Shown here: positions 1-10,585 of the stretch, piece by piece | Numbering within the stretch: position 1 is the first letter of the stretch | Layout of the letters: each line of letters starts with the position of its first letter | Assembly (NCBI GenBank): GCA_037355855.1 | Contig: CM074762.1 | Location: 3,348,001 to 3,412,000 of the forward strand | DNA: 64,000 bases | Direction: 5' to 3' | DNA from: Pseudo-nitzschia pungens | Taxonomy: Eukaryota; Bacillariophyta; Bacillariophyceae; Bacillariales; Bacillariaceae | Program-made: the position numbers and the translations under genes | Notes under the pieces: model-generated | What the model was told of the DNA's origin: nothing | Seen by the model: the letters and a program-made list of their open reading frames with translations, nothing else | Database searches by the model: none

Positions 1-85
1 CGCAGCGTTTCGTCAAAGTAGGAATAACAAGGCTGATGCGTTGATGGGTTGATGTGGTGGTAAAATTACATCTGTACTCTTATTG

Positions 86-2164
86 TTATAAGATCCCTGT
101 CACAATCAATGAAGCAAAAACTGACACTGTTAGTACGTTGATGATTACAGAGGGAGTTCTTCCAATCGTACTGCTTCGGAAACTTTGTATCTCTAGTGGT
201 CTCATCGTTTGGCGTAGAGATAGACGATTCGCACGGAGCACAGTCTTTCCACCAGTCATTAGATCAACAGAATTGCTCTTGTTTCCACTCTTGAATGCAT
301 TATCATTCTTGCTTTCAAAGTCATCACTAGCATTGTACACAGGTTGAGTCCACGACTCGTTGTTTCCATTCAAGTAGCTGTTGTCTCGAGTATTCGCATC
401 GTTGTCTATTGGTGAATATGGCGAGCACAACGAAGACCAACCTATCCCAGAACTCTCAGACGTACATGAACACTGGAATTGTTTTCCTTCTTCATTTGTA
501 TAAACTAGTTGTTCATCATTTCTGGCACAGATCGGTGTGCCCGACATCGTATTTCTATACATACAATATGGGTACAACGCATCATCTCGCTCCTCGAAGT
601 CAATGAAAAATTTACCCTCTCGATTTTCCTCGACATTCTTTTCAGTGATCGTTGCAGAAGGCTGGGAATCAATTACTATCTTCGTTTCGACCAAATCCAT
701 CGAACAATAGGCTGGCCATTCGTTGCCGTCGCCGCAAACACCTTCGAACGACACATAGTCTCCAAACGATTCTCCAACCGGCACCGTTACTTGTTTCCCG
801 GTGTTTGGATTCATGACTTGGCAGCCTGGAACGTCATCGTTGTTGATCTCCGGTAAAAGTACACTATGGTAGACACCATCTTGCAATTGGTCAGACACGA
901 CACAGTCTTTGATGGGATGATCACTCGGATTTTCCGGAATCGAACAAGAGCATGTTTTGGTATCGCCATGGCTGGAGTCAGGAACAAAGAACGATACGGT
1001 TTCCTCGTGTTTAGCACAAAGTAGATTTCCCTCCCCGGTATCAAACGCACAATATGGGCATTCTGCTTGTTTGTACATATCGGGGTTACAGAAACATGGG
1101 TAATTGCTGGGGTTGTTGCATCTATTTGGTAGAAAATCCCCGTATGATTCTCCCCTTTTGAATGTTAAGCTTCCTCCAGAATCAGGTAGCACGAGGGTGC
1201 AAAAATCTTCCTGTTTCATGTCGGTAACGCCCACCGTAGAGGCTGGAGGTTTTCCGATCGGGAATCCCTTTTCAACAATTGTGTCTTCTTTGCTAGTGTC
1301 GTTTTCAGCGTCGACTGTCTTTTCGCGGACTGCACTAGAGTCCGAAGAGAAATCCTTCTCGATTGTTCTATTGTTTGTAGAATCATTGTTAGTTTGTGTC
1401 TCTCCAACTGTTTTCACTTCGTCTTTGCTACCAGTATCTGTACCGGATTCATAAGTCTGTGACGAAGGATAGCCCTCGCCATCGCCAATCCCGTGTTCAT
1501 CTTCGATAGTGTCATCGTATTCAGTTCTGCTGTCGAACGAAATGGGAATGTGATGTACTGGTTTGTGTTCAACCGCATGGCAGATAGATATTGGTTCTAA
1601 ATCGTCATTCAGAGAACAAGAACATACTTGCATCAAACCTTCTTGCCTTCCGACAAAAGGATCTGATTCTTCCCCATCTTTCAAACAAAAGAAATTTTCG
1701 GTATAGCTCATTCCTAATCTTTTTGCATTATTTCCAATGATTCTATCCTCGCCAACCATTGACGGCGCGGAGTAGAAACCACAGTAAGGGCATGACATTG
1801 GTGGATTCAAATCTGGAGCACATTTGCACGGAAAGTGTTCGATGGAGCCACATCGCAGTTCGAAAGTCGTTACTGTGTCTCCTTCTCTATAAATGTAGCC
1901 ACCAATTTCACATAGTCGTTGTTGTTTATACTCTTCCCTATTACGTGAATACAAGGAGGAATGTAATTTCGACCAAGAAGGTTCCTCTGTTCCACCCCAT
2001 GAATCCACACGTTCATTGTAAAAAGATGCTTTGTTAGTTAACAAGGATGTTGAAGTATCCAATATCGTCATCAGAAATAAATTGATCACAAACTGCAAAT
2101 TGCAGCTGCCAAAAAATATTCGATGATTTTTCGTCATCCTGGTATGATTAATGTGAGCATCCAT
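86..2164 (-). CDS. secreted cysteine-rich surface protein, three repeats
   Basis: A 692-residue protein with no family I can name. The second methionine (residue 10) starts a good signal peptide: basic TKNHR, then a hydrophobic run around residues 20-35. The initiation site may therefore be 27 nt inside the given start. Three diverged copies of a cysteine-rich module lie at about residues 84-185, 315-415 and 445-580. Each has a C...PCxC or PxYC element, a Cys-Pro/Tyr-Tyr-Cys element, an isolated Cys, and a closing CSC or CSCT. Acidic Ser/Thr-rich linkers separate them. The C-terminus ends in a hydrophobic stretch of about 20 residues with no cytoplasmic tail, as in a GPI-anchored or tail-anchored surface protein. 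The likely location is cell surface or wall. The function is unknown. Confidence 0.75.
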   Translation of the reverse strand: MDAHINHTRMTKNHRIFFGSCNLQFVINLFLMTILDTSTSLLTNKASFYNERVDSWGGTEEPSWSKLHSSLYSRNREEYKQQRLCEIGGYIYREGDTVTTFELRCGSIEHFPCKCAPDLNPPMSCPYCGFYSAPSMVGEDRIIGNNAKRLGMSYTENFFCLKDGEESDPFVGRQEGLMQVCSCSLNDDLEPISICHAVEHKPVHHIPISFDSRTEYDDTIEDEHGIGDGEGYPSSQTYESGTDTGSKDEVKTVGETQTNNDSTNNRTIEKDFSSDSSAVREKTVDAENDTSKEDTIVEKGFPIGKPPASTVGVTDMKQEDFCTLVLPDSGGSLTFKRGESYGDFLPNRCNNPSNYPCFCNPDMYKQAECPYCAFDTGEGNLLCAKHEETVSFFVPDSSHGDTKTCSCSIPENPSDHPIKDCVVSDQLQDGVYHSVLLPEINNDDVPGCQVMNPNTGKQVTVPVGESFGDYVSFEGVCGDGNEWPAYCSMDLVETKIVIDSQPSATITEKNVEENREGKFFIDFEERDDALYPYCMYRNTMSGTPICARNDEQLVYTNEEGKQFQCSCTSESSGIGWSSLCSPYSPIDNDANTRDNSYLNGNNESWTQPVYNASDDFESKNDNAFKSGNKSNSVDLMTGGKTVLRANRLSLRQTMRPLEIQSFRSSTIGRTPSVIINVLTVSVFASLIVTGIL

Positions 2165-2625
2165 AGTGTGAAAAGTCTTATTGCACAGTATCAGTTTTGT
2201 TGCCTGTATAAATTCGAGGCCGATTTGACTTTCGTCGATGCAATTTGTGGTTTAATGCATGCCTATGAGTGTTCTAAAGGTCCCAAATACAGACAAGGGT
2301 ATGGACATCCGTGTATTGTAATCGAAGAATGTGACAAAAATTGAACTGCTTTCACAATTTCCACCATAAAAAAATAATTATGGAATACATCAGTCGAATT
2401 CGAGAAGACCGCGAGGGAATTTGGTTTCGAAGATGGCACTTCGGCGAAACACAAAATCTGTCAAAATGAAAACAGGAACCAAAAAAGGATCTCTTCATAG
2501 ATGATCGGTGAAATTATGATTTTTACCTTAATTCTTACTGTCTCAGGTTTTGAAGCATCAAAAAAAAATCCATGTTTCTGTCACGTCACGACTTCTGATT
2601 ATTTTTTTTCGGTAACACTGGCGAG
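2165..2625. other. intergenic, no gene seen
   Basis: AT-rich sequence upstream of the cysteine-rich protein gene. I see no convincing ORF, RNA gene or repeat here. It ends at the left 24-bp inverted repeat. Confidence 0.5.
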
Positions 2626-2649
2626 CTACGTCTGTTAACTGTTTTTCGA
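2626..2649 (+). repeat. left 24-bp terminal-type inverted repeat
   Basis: The sequence beginning CTACGTCTGTTAACTG is found as an exact 24-bp reverse complement at 10066-10089, about 7.4 kb away. Both copies point inward around a block of satellites and one orphan gene. No matching target-site duplication is visible on the outer flanks. Confidence 0.6.
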
Positions 2650-2799
2650 GGTAAAATGGTCATTTTTAGACCTTTTTGACCCTGTACCTCTATTTTTTCT
2701 TTGGTAAAACTATTCACGACCCTGTTTTTTTTTTCAATTCCAACCCTCGCCCTTTTTTTAACGTCGAAAAGTCAATTTTTACCTACCAAAATTTCGTGG

Positions 2800-2960
2800 T
2801 TATGGTCAATTGCTATGCTATCATACCATGCTACCCTATTATGCTACTGTCGGGGTATCGTCATTCGTGTACAATAAGTACTATAACCGGATACCCCAGC
2901 CCCTGCAGTGATAAGTGAGCAATTGTAGTACACGCCCTCCCTGTATCCCTGTAACGCTGT
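2800..2960 (+). repeat. partial copy of an interspersed noncoding repeat
   Basis: Shares the block 'gtacaataagtactataacc ... ggataccccagcccctgcag' and the 'atgctac' series with the repeats near 3.45-3.78, 14.39-14.88 and 19.56-20.02 kb. It leads directly into the GTAGCGCTG-type tandem array. Confidence 0.5.
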
Positions 2961-3430
2961 AGCGCTGTATCCATGTAGCGTTGTATCGCCGTAGCGCTCT
3001 ACATTACTCGTCCACTCGTCACTCTACATTACTCCACTTGTCACTCTACATTACTCCACTCATCACTCTACGTTACTCGTCACTCTACATTACTCCACTC
3101 GTCTACTTGTACGAGTTATCGGAACGCTGTCACGATACGATACAGAGCTGAGCTGCGCTCATCCCCTGTAGCGCTGTAGCGCTGTATCCCCTGTAGCGCT
3201 GTAGCGCTGTATCCCCTGCAGCGCTGCAGCGCTGTATCCCCTCCTGTAGCGCTGTATCCCCTGTAGCGCTGTATCGTAGCGCTGTATCCCCTCCTGTAGC
3301 GCTGTATCCCCTGTAGCGCTGTATCGTAGCGCTGCATCCCCTGCAGCGCTGTAGCGCTGTATCCCCTCCTGTAGCGCTGTATCGTAGCGCTGTATCCCCT
3401 GCAGCGCTGTAGCGCTGTATCCCCTGCTTA
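2940..3430. repeat. minisatellite, GTAGCGCTGTATCCCCT units
   Basis: Irregular tandem repeats of about 8-17 bp built from GTAGCGCTG and TATCCCCT. They are preceded by a short array of 'cactctacattactc' units (about 3000-3110). ORFs through it on the minus strand only translate the repeat. Confidence 0.85.
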
Positions 3431-3439
3431 GTATGGATG

Positions 3440-3785
3440 CTACCAGAAGTTACTAGGGCCGTCGCGTACGATTTGTACCAATCGTACGTACCCCGAGTAA
3501 AGCACCTATTATGGTGTAGCTAAATGCTACAGGGTTAGGGTTGCTAATGCTACGAAATACTGGAGATGCTAACCTACCATGATACCATGCTAAGATACTA
3601 TGCTACCGCCGGGGTCGGGTCATTGGTGTATAATATGTACTATGACCGGATACCTGACCCAGACAGTTACCCAACGCGCTAGCACACCTTTGAATCTAAT
3701 TAAGCGGAGCTACGCTACGTTACTCCGCACACACTACGCTACCCGTAGAATACAGTACTGGAGCTACAGAGCTCTGTTATTGCTG
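3440..3785 (+). repeat. interspersed noncoding repeat, copy 1
   Basis: Matches the repeats at 14390-14880 (+) and 19560-20020 (-) in the same order of blocks: 'ctacagggttagggttgct', 'atactggagatgct', 'gtataatatgtactatgacc', 'ggatacctgaccc', 'gctagcacac', the TACGCTAC/TTACTCCG series, and 'cagtactggagctacagagc'. No coding frame is shared between copies. Confidence 0.7.
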
Positions 3786-3955
3786 CGCTCATCCCCTGTA
3801 GCGCTGTAGCGCTGCAGCGCTGTATCCCTGTATCCCTGTATCCCTGTAGCGCTGTATCCCTGTAGCGCTGTAGCGCTGTAACGTAGCGCTGTATCCCCTG
3901 TAGCGCTGTATCCCCTGTAGCGCTGTATCCCCTGTAGCGCTGTAGCAGCAACGCG
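3786..3955. repeat. second GTAGCGCTG minisatellite array
   Basis: The same unit as at 2940-3430 resumes after the interspersed repeat. The two arrays may be one array interrupted by that repeat, or the array may belong to the repeat. Confidence 0.8.
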
Positions 3956-4640
3956 TCGATAATACAGGGGGGGGGACAGCAAGCAGCAAGCAGCAGCAAC
4001 GCGTCGATAATACAGGGGGGGGGGGACAGCAAGCAGCAAGCAGCAGCAACGCGTCGATAATACAGGGGGGGGACAGCAAGCAGCAACAAACGCGTCGACA
4101 ATACAGGGAGGACAGCAAGCAGCAACGAACGCGTCGATAATACAGGGGGGACAGCAAGCAGCAACAAACGCGTCGACAATACAGGGGGGACAGCAAGCAG
4201 CAACGAACGCGTCGCAAATACAGGGGGGACAGCAAGCAGCAACGCGTGGAAAATACAGGGGGGACAGCAAGCAGCAGCAACAAACGCGTCGAAAATACAG
4301 GGGGGACAGCAAGCAGCAACAAACGCGTCGACAATACAGGGAGGACAGCAAGCAGCAACGAACGCGTCGATAATACAGGGGGGACAGCAAGCAGCAGCAG
4401 CAACGCGTCGATAATACAGGGGGACAGCAAGCAGCAACAAGCAGCAGCAACGCGTCGATGCAACAACGCGTCGATAATACAGGGGGGGACAGCAAGCAGC
4501 AAGGAGCAACGCAGCAACGCGTCGAAAATACAGGGGGGGGGACAGCAAGCAGCAACAAGCAGCAGCAACGCGTCGATAATACGGGGGGGGACAGCAAGCA
4601 GCAGCAAGCAGCAACCAACGCGTCGATAACACAGGGGGAT
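3950..4640. repeat. ~40-bp minisatellite
   Basis: About 16 variable copies of a unit of roughly 40 bp containing 'gcagcaacgcgtcgataata', then 'caggggggacagcaagcagc'. The G-run varies from 5 to 10. The repeat lacks stop codons in several frames and so produces long overlapping Cys/Leu-rich ORFs on the minus strand, which I treat as spurious. Confidence 0.9.
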
Positions 4641-4684
4641 AATACACAAGAATATTTTTAAAGAACTATCGCCTTTGTCGTCTT

Positions 4685-5020
4685 TCCTTGTCAGCGATTG
4701 TACCGGTCGTTCCCCTCTTCAGCAATTGTATTGGTCGCTCCCCTCTTCAGCAATCGTATCGGTCGTTCGTCGTTCCCCTCTTCAGCAATCGTATCGGTCG
4801 GTCGTCGTTCCCCTCTTCTTGCTACGATCTGTGTGTGGTTGTACAAAATAAACAACGGGCTGTTAGTCGTCATCGTCGTCCTGGTCGTCGTCGTCGGCTC
4901 GCTCGTCATCGTCGTCCCCCTCTTCTACGATCGTACCTTCGTCGTACCTTTTAGTGTCTTCGGTCTTCGTTCTTGTTCCGATCGTCTTTGTCGTCCTCTG
5001 CAGGTTCGTTCGCGCGTCGT
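4685..5020. repeat. short tandem repeats, TCGTATCGGTCG type
   Basis: Four to five copies of a unit of about 33 bp ('cagcaatcgtatcggtcg' followed by TCGTTCCCCTCTT) at 4695-4820. After it comes CGTCGT/TCGTCC-rich sequence to about 5020. No gene is supported. Confidence 0.75.
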
Positions 5021-5685
5021 ACTCGTAGATATCTGGATAAGCCAGATGACTCAAGGTCTGCAACCCACCCTACCTTGATAACAAAAGATAACAGGAAGGA
5101 TTTCAAGAGTGATCAGTTCTTTACTTTCTTTGCCATTAGTCTCTCCAAGATGGTACCAGGCGCCTCGCTCTCACTTTAAACTGGGCCTGACAGAAAAATT
5201 CCAACGCCGAAACGAAATTTATGAAAATTATGACACATCCTCCACGAGGGAGATGTGGGGCGGAAAATTGAACAACAAAATTCACCGCGATGATGCACAT
5301 AAGTAGGTAACAGTACTGTTTGTACAGGCTGACTGGAAAAAATGACAGCAATGTACGTAGATTACAGTACTAAGTCTACAGTCTTAGTAAAAGAAAAAAT
5401 GACATGTCTGCATACATACCTAGTAGTACGTATGTATGTATGCAGGGGATGTGTAGGTTTCCAGTACTGTGTATACTGTACATAGGGTACTGGTAGAAAT
5501 CTTCATATACTGTACTTTCAAACGGCCAGGAATCAGCAGTAGATAGTAATAGTGGTACTGCGTACCAGATGCACTGTAGTGTTGTTGGTTCGAGTCTTAT
5601 CATGTGAATGCCTTTTGCTACATCACAATGCAATGGCAATATTTTTGCTGCGAAGCACATGTCACAATAAGTGAGCTATTCAGTT

Positions 5686-7270
5686 ATTCAATGGTGACAC
5701 CCAAATTATTGGTGCTTTTGGAATACTTCTTTTTTAATACTCTTGCCCATGCATAGGATGAGGAATATTCACACTGGAATCATACAAATATTGGCCAGAT
5801 TCATTCAGATATTTGATTTGGTACTTTTTTCTAGTGAATTCCGCAGTAGTGGACCAAATATTAATTATTCAGTGGTGACACCCAAATTATTGATGATTTT
5901 TGAATACTTCTTTTTGCATACTCTTCCTCGTGCACAGGATGAAAAATATTCACACTGGAATCACACAAAGATTGGCCAGATTTGTTCAGATATTTGATTT
6001 GGTACTTTTTTCTAGTGAATTCCGCAGTAGTGGAACAAATATTAATTATTCAGTGGTGACACCCAAATTATAGGTGATTTTTGAATACTTCTTTTTGCAT
6101 ACTCTTGCCCATGCACAGGATGAGAAATATTCACACTGGAATCACACAACTATTGGCCGCATTCATTCAGATATGTGATTTGGTACTTTTTTCTAGTAAA
6201 TTCCGCAGTAGTGGGCCAAATATTAATTATTCAGTGGTGACATCCATACCATTGGTGATTTTTGAATACTTCTTTTTGAATAGTCTTGCCCATGCATAGG
6301 ATGAGGAATATTCACACTGGAATCACACAAACATTGGCCAGATTTGTTCAGATATGTGATTTGGTACTTTTTTCTAGTGAATTCCGCAGTAGTGGAACAA
6401 ATATTAATTATTCAGTGGTGACACCCAAATTATAGGTGATTTTTGAATACTTCTTTTTGCATACTCTTGCCCATGCACAGGATGAGAAATATTCACACTG
6501 GAATCACACAACTATTGGCCGCATTCATTCAGATATGTGATTTGGTACTTTTTTCTAGTAAATTCCGCAGTAGTGGGCCAAATATTAATTATTCAGTGGT
6601 GACATCCATACCATTGGTGATTTTTGAATACTTCTTTTTGCATACTCTTGCCCATGCACAGGATGAGAAATATTCACACTGGAATCACACAAACATTGGC
6701 CAGATTTGTTCAGATATGTGATTTGGTACTTTTTTCTAGTAAATTCCGCAGTAGTGGGCCAAATATTAATTATTCAGTGGTGACACCCAAATTATAGGTG
6801 ATTTTTGAATACTTCTTTTTGCATACTCTTGCCCATGCACAGGATGAGAAATATTCACACTGGAATCACACAACTATTGGCCGCATTCATTCAGATATGT
6901 GATTTGGTACTTTTTTCTAGTAAATTCCGCAGTAGTGGGCCAAATATTAATTATTCAGTGGTGACATCCATACCATTGGTGATTTTTGAATACTTCTTTT
7001 TGCATACTCTTGCCCATGCACAGGATGAGAAATATTCACACTGGAATCACACAAACATTGGCCAGATTTGTTCAGATATGTGATTTGGTACTTTTTTCTA
7101 GTAAATTCCGCAGTAGTGGGCCAAATATTAATTATTCAGTGGTGACATCCAAACTATTGGTGATTTTTGAATACTTCTTTTTGAATAGTCTTGCCTCGTG
7201 GATAGGATGAGGAATATTCACACTGGAATCACACAAAGATTGGCCACATTCATTCAGATATTTGATTTGA
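5686..7270. repeat. 181-bp satellite array, ~8.7 copies
   Basis: A 181-bp unit containing ATTCAGTGGTGACA starts at about 5686, 5868, 6049, 6231, 6412, 6593, 6774, 6955 and 7136. Alternate copies from about 6081 on are nearly identical at a 362-bp spacing, so a two-unit higher-order repeat is visible. Repeated small ORFs (72-92 residues) only translate the satellite. The array ends at 'cattcagatatttgatttga'. Confidence 0.92.
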
Positions 7271-7792
7271 TGGTATATTCACTGAGGTAGTACTATTCTT
7301 GCTGCTTGTAGTACTAGTAGTACAGTTATACACTGCTGCTACATACTAATGCAGTGCGTATGTAGTAGTACATAAGAGGTAGTCCAAAATTATGGCGCAG
7401 CAGGGCTGGCTCTCTGTGGTTTAGGTGGCGCGCGATATCACCATCAGGTTTCTACTGGTTTCTACTATTACTTCAGTACGGTACATACTACTAGTAGTAA
7501 CTCTACTGCTATCATGTAGAAGAAATCAATTCTCAGCAAACTTTGGGTAAAAAAAATGGCGCGGCAGAGACAGCTTACACTAGAAGAGGATGCCAGCAGT
7601 CAACAACATGTCATGCCGAATGAATTTTTTTTTTTTCATGTGATTGCTTGTAATTACGACGCAGTAATTACAATGCAGTAATTACGGTGGAATATTGATC
7701 ATGTCACAAAAAACGTGATAAAACAGGAGTGTATGCAACGTGCCAACATATCCTTCCATCAAGATTTGTAACATCATAAGCGGATCACAATC
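7271..7792. other. intergenic, upstream of the orphan coiled-coil gene
   Basis: Contains TAGTAC/CTAGTAG-rich sequence (7290-7520) and a short series of 'gcagtaattac' repeats near 7655-7690. No gene is seen. Confidence 0.5.
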
Positions 7793-9265
7793 ATGTCGAG
7801 AGAAGCCGCTGAACTAAGTAAAGCACTTCCAGCTATTAGTACAGTACCAGCTGATGTTGACGTGCCAAGACATAATCGGAGTGGTAAGAAGCTACCAACG
7901 CCTACTTATGGAGCGACGAAAAAGACAAGAATGCCGTCCAGACAACAGGCTGGACAAAAGACTACGAAACAAAAAGGAAAGACACCGGCAGATGAGCAAA
8001 GAATGGTACTCAATGTGGTGGACAACATGGTTGTAGGGAATCAGACAAATTTCAATTTCAGCAACTCTACGAAGGCGGCAGATAAGGACACTATAATTGA
8101 AAATTTGGAGAAGAGACTTGAGGCGGCGGAGAAAAGGTTGGCGGAAAGAGAGAAACAACTGAGGGAGAGCGAAGCAAGGGTAAAAGAGCTTGAGAAGGAG
8201 AGGCGAGATCAACGTGGAGGTGTGGTAATTGACATACAAAATAAGACAAAAAAGGATATTAATAAGGCACTTAAAAAGCATCGCAAGAACGTCGTGGTAC
8301 CTAAGTTGAAGGACTACCTGAGGTCAGAATGGTTTAAATGGGTTAAATTCGCGGATGACGATTATGCCAAGAAATTGCTAGCAGGACTGATGGAGGATGA
8401 GTGTCTTTCGTTTCCGAGCGGCGTTGACAAGTGCGATTTCTATGATTATAACATTCCGTTGATCAAAAAGAACGTGACCGAGTTGAGAAATTGTGTGCAG
8501 ACGTCGGTTCGGAATCATTGGTTAGGTGAGTGTGACTACAAGAAATGCCAACTTACAGTACTACTAATTAAAATCGTGGCTGTGTCTAACGTGACCGAAA
8601 TCGAACTTGATTTGATTGCAGACGATGTGAAGAGAAAGAAAACGCGTAGGAAGGGATGGGAAATACCAGATTTGTTTCCAGGAAGCTTGGAGCTTAAAGA
8701 AATAGATGATCAAGACGATCCCGAAGCAAAGGTATTACATCCTGATTACAGGAGAAAGGGTATCGATAGTGAGGACGATTTCTACTACTTTGCGTGTCGC
8801 ATCTTAGCAGCGATAACACCGTCGGTTGTTGGGTTTGAAAAAGTAAAAGATGCAAAGTTGATCAGTGATATATATTCAGCCAGCGATGAGGCTTTTGCAC
8901 TAATTATTATTCACAACGAGTACGACAGATGGGTGAATTACTTAAAGAGAAAGAACGGAGAGGACCTTGCTGAAGTGAAAAAAAAGTTCTGTGATGCTAG
9001 GAGCGGTAGTAAACAAGGGTGGTCCCAAAAGGGAATCAATATGTATAACAAAGTCTGTGAGGAAATTAAGGTGCTACAAAATGAAAGGGAGACGGGAGTA
9101 GAGTTCGAAATGGTGATGAGAGAACGGTTCAAAAGAATGGGAGAAGTAGTAGATGTGGATGTGATACCAAACGCTGAGAGTAATGTCATGCAGAAGAAAA
9201 GGAAGATGTTTATCGATGCAGATATGTGTGTTAGAAAAAGGCAAATGTTGATGGCGGAAGTGTGA
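7793..9265 (+). CDS. orphan coiled-coil protein (490 aa)
   Basis: I do not recognise a family. The N-terminal 80 residues are basic and Pro/Thr-rich. Residues about 95-145 form a strong coiled coil rich in E, K and R heptads (KRLEAAEKRLAEREKQLRE and onward). The rest is a mixed globular region with conserved-looking Trp, Cys and Lys (NHWLGECDYKKC near residue 245) and a basic tail. It is the only credible gene inside the block bounded by the 24-bp inverted repeats, with a satellite on one side and a 21-bp minisatellite starting 10-20 nt after its stop. It could be an element-encoded nucleic-acid-binding protein, but no catalytic motif supports that. Confidence 0.7.
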   Translation: MSREAAELSKALPAISTVPADVDVPRHNRSGKKLPTPTYGATKKTRMPSRQQAGQKTTKQKGKTPADEQRMVLNVVDNMVVGNQTNFNFSNSTKAADKDTIIENLEKRLEAAEKRLAEREKQLRESEARVKELEKERRDQRGGVVIDIQNKTKKDINKALKKHRKNVVVPKLKDYLRSEWFKWVKFADDDYAKKLLAGLMEDECLSFPSGVDKCDFYDYNIPLIKKNVTELRNCVQTSVRNHWLGECDYKKCQLTVLLIKIVAVSNVTEIELDLIADDVKRKKTRRKGWEIPDLFPGSLELKEIDDQDDPEAKVLHPDYRRKGIDSEDDFYYFACRILAAITPSVVGFEKVKDAKLISDIYSASDEAFALIIIHNEYDRWVNYLKRKNGEDLAEVKKKFCDARSGSKQGWSQKGINMYNKVCEEIKVLQNERETGVEFEMVMRERFKRMGEVVDVDVIPNAESNVMQKKRKMFIDADMCVRKRQMLMAEV

Positions 9266-9271
9266 TATTCA

Positions 9272-9475
9272 TTTCTGAGTGGAGTGAGTGGAGTGACGAC
9301 ATTCCCATGTAGAGTGACAACGATCCTATGTAGAGTGACGACGATCGTATGTAGAGTGACGACATTCCCATGTAGAGTGACGACGATCCTATGTAGAGTG
9401 ACGACATTCCCATGTAGAGTGACGACAATTCTATGTAGAGTGACGACGATCCTATGTAGAGTGACGACAATTTTA
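9272..9475. repeat. 21-bp minisatellite downstream of orphan gene
   Basis: About nine copies of GTAGAGTGACGACGATCCTA-type units with two alternating variants (GACATTCCCAT and GACGATCCTAT). The period of 21 is divisible by three, which keeps frames open on both strands. The ORFs across it are therefore not evidence of genes. Confidence 0.9.
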
Positions 9476-10065
9476 ATACCGTAGGTTTCATTTTATAATT
9501 AGTAGCATGATAATAATTTGGCGTGAAATAAATTTTGTTTTGTAAGGTAGTACACACAATTTGTATGCAGGGGGGTACATATTTTGAACGGTGAGACCAC
9601 AATGTGCCCCGGTGGTGGTGGTGTAATGATATTAGAGGTCGAGGGTACAAATTTTGGCGCCATATGGATACGAACATTGCGCGGTTGAGGACAAAAAATA
9701 GAGAGGATTTAACTGGAAAAGTGAAGGGGACTGGGGTGTAAACTTTAGCTGACGTAAAAGAAATTGTGTAGGAATGTAGCATGAAAAGTAAGGAGAGCAG
9801 AGCACAAAATTTATGGAGGACGGAGTAAACAATTTTTCGACCATGAACCATATTATTTTTTGAGGTGGAAGAAATAATATTTAGAGGATAAAGTGTGAAA
9901 TGTTACATACGGGCGGTGAAAAAATTGAGGCCGTGCCCCTCATTTTTTCCGTGATAAACGTTATAAATAAAATTGGGAGTGCGTGATAAATTTTGACGTA
10001 CAAGCTATAGGGTAGGTCTCAAATTTAGACCTTTGGAGGTGGGGTGCTAACGTTTCAAGCAGGGG
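9476..10065. other. AT-rich subterminal region, no gene
   Basis: Noncoding-looking sequence. Read on the minus strand it has many short CCTC plus poly-T motifs like those at 2690-2760 near the opposite inverted repeat, which suggests paired subterminal regions. A 206-residue minus-strand ORF is partly a translation of the 21-bp array and is not credited. Confidence 0.4.
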
Positions 10066-10089
10066 TCGAAAAACAGTTAACAGACGTAG
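10066..10089 (-). repeat. right 24-bp terminal-type inverted repeat
   Basis: Exact reverse complement of 2626-2649. It ends only 5 nt before the TA flank of the MITE at 10097. Confidence 0.6.
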
Positions 10090-10096
10090 GATACTA

Positions 10097-10187
10097 CTAC
10101 AAAGTTCTTATCAGCTGTCCCCGGGTTCTACGTCCCCGACTACTAATTTCTACTGAAACCCGGGGACAGCTGATAGGAATTCTGTAG
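10097..10187. mobile_element. 91-bp MITE with TA flanks
   Basis: Nearly perfect hairpin. The left end CTACAAAGTTCTTATCAGCT continues into GTCCCCGGGTT, and the right end is its imperfect reverse complement ending GTAG. TA dinucleotides flank both sides (10095-10096, 10188-10189). The inner motif TTCTTATCAGCTGTCCCC is the same as in the ends of the large transposon at 28067-32711, so this is probably a nonautonomous relative. Confidence 0.8.
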
Positions 10188-10585
10188 TACAACAAGTACG
10201 GTAAGATCTTACTGTGAACTAGTAGATTCATTTTGATCTTCACTACAGTAAACTTACTGCTGGTTACGGAAGAAATCTTTTTCCTCAATAATTATTTTAC
10301 AGCGAACAACAGTAACAACAACTGTTTCTTCCTCGTACCTACCGTACGGTTTTCCGATTGATGAGCTGCAGGAACTAAAAGTTACTGTTCATTCGTCTGC
10401 AGGTGTGAAAATCATTTCACGAATTGTGTTGGTACACACACTCCTCGGATGCTCAGACAAATAATACTAGTAGTAAAACGAGCTAAATAAATGTTTCAAA
10501 CCATTCGATCTGTGTTTCGTAGATGTGACTGATGAAGAACGAGAGAAACTCATTGAGAAGAAAACTACATTTTTTATCTCTGCTA
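10188..10585. other. intergenic, 3' of the LRR gene
   Basis: AT-rich, with no ORF or repeat that I can support. It would contain the 3' UTR of the minus-strand LRR gene. Confidence 0.4.

Noticed and set aside
3739..4649. Three overlapping minus-strand ORFs of ~290 aa rich in Cys, Leu and Pro
   Set aside because: They are the same minisatellite read in three frames. The repeat simply lacks stop codons and there is no codon or domain signal.
6081..7210. Repeated 72-92-aa ORFs beginning MNTSFCILLPMHRM
   Set aside because: Each is a translation of the 181-bp satellite unit. Identical copies recur at the repeat period.
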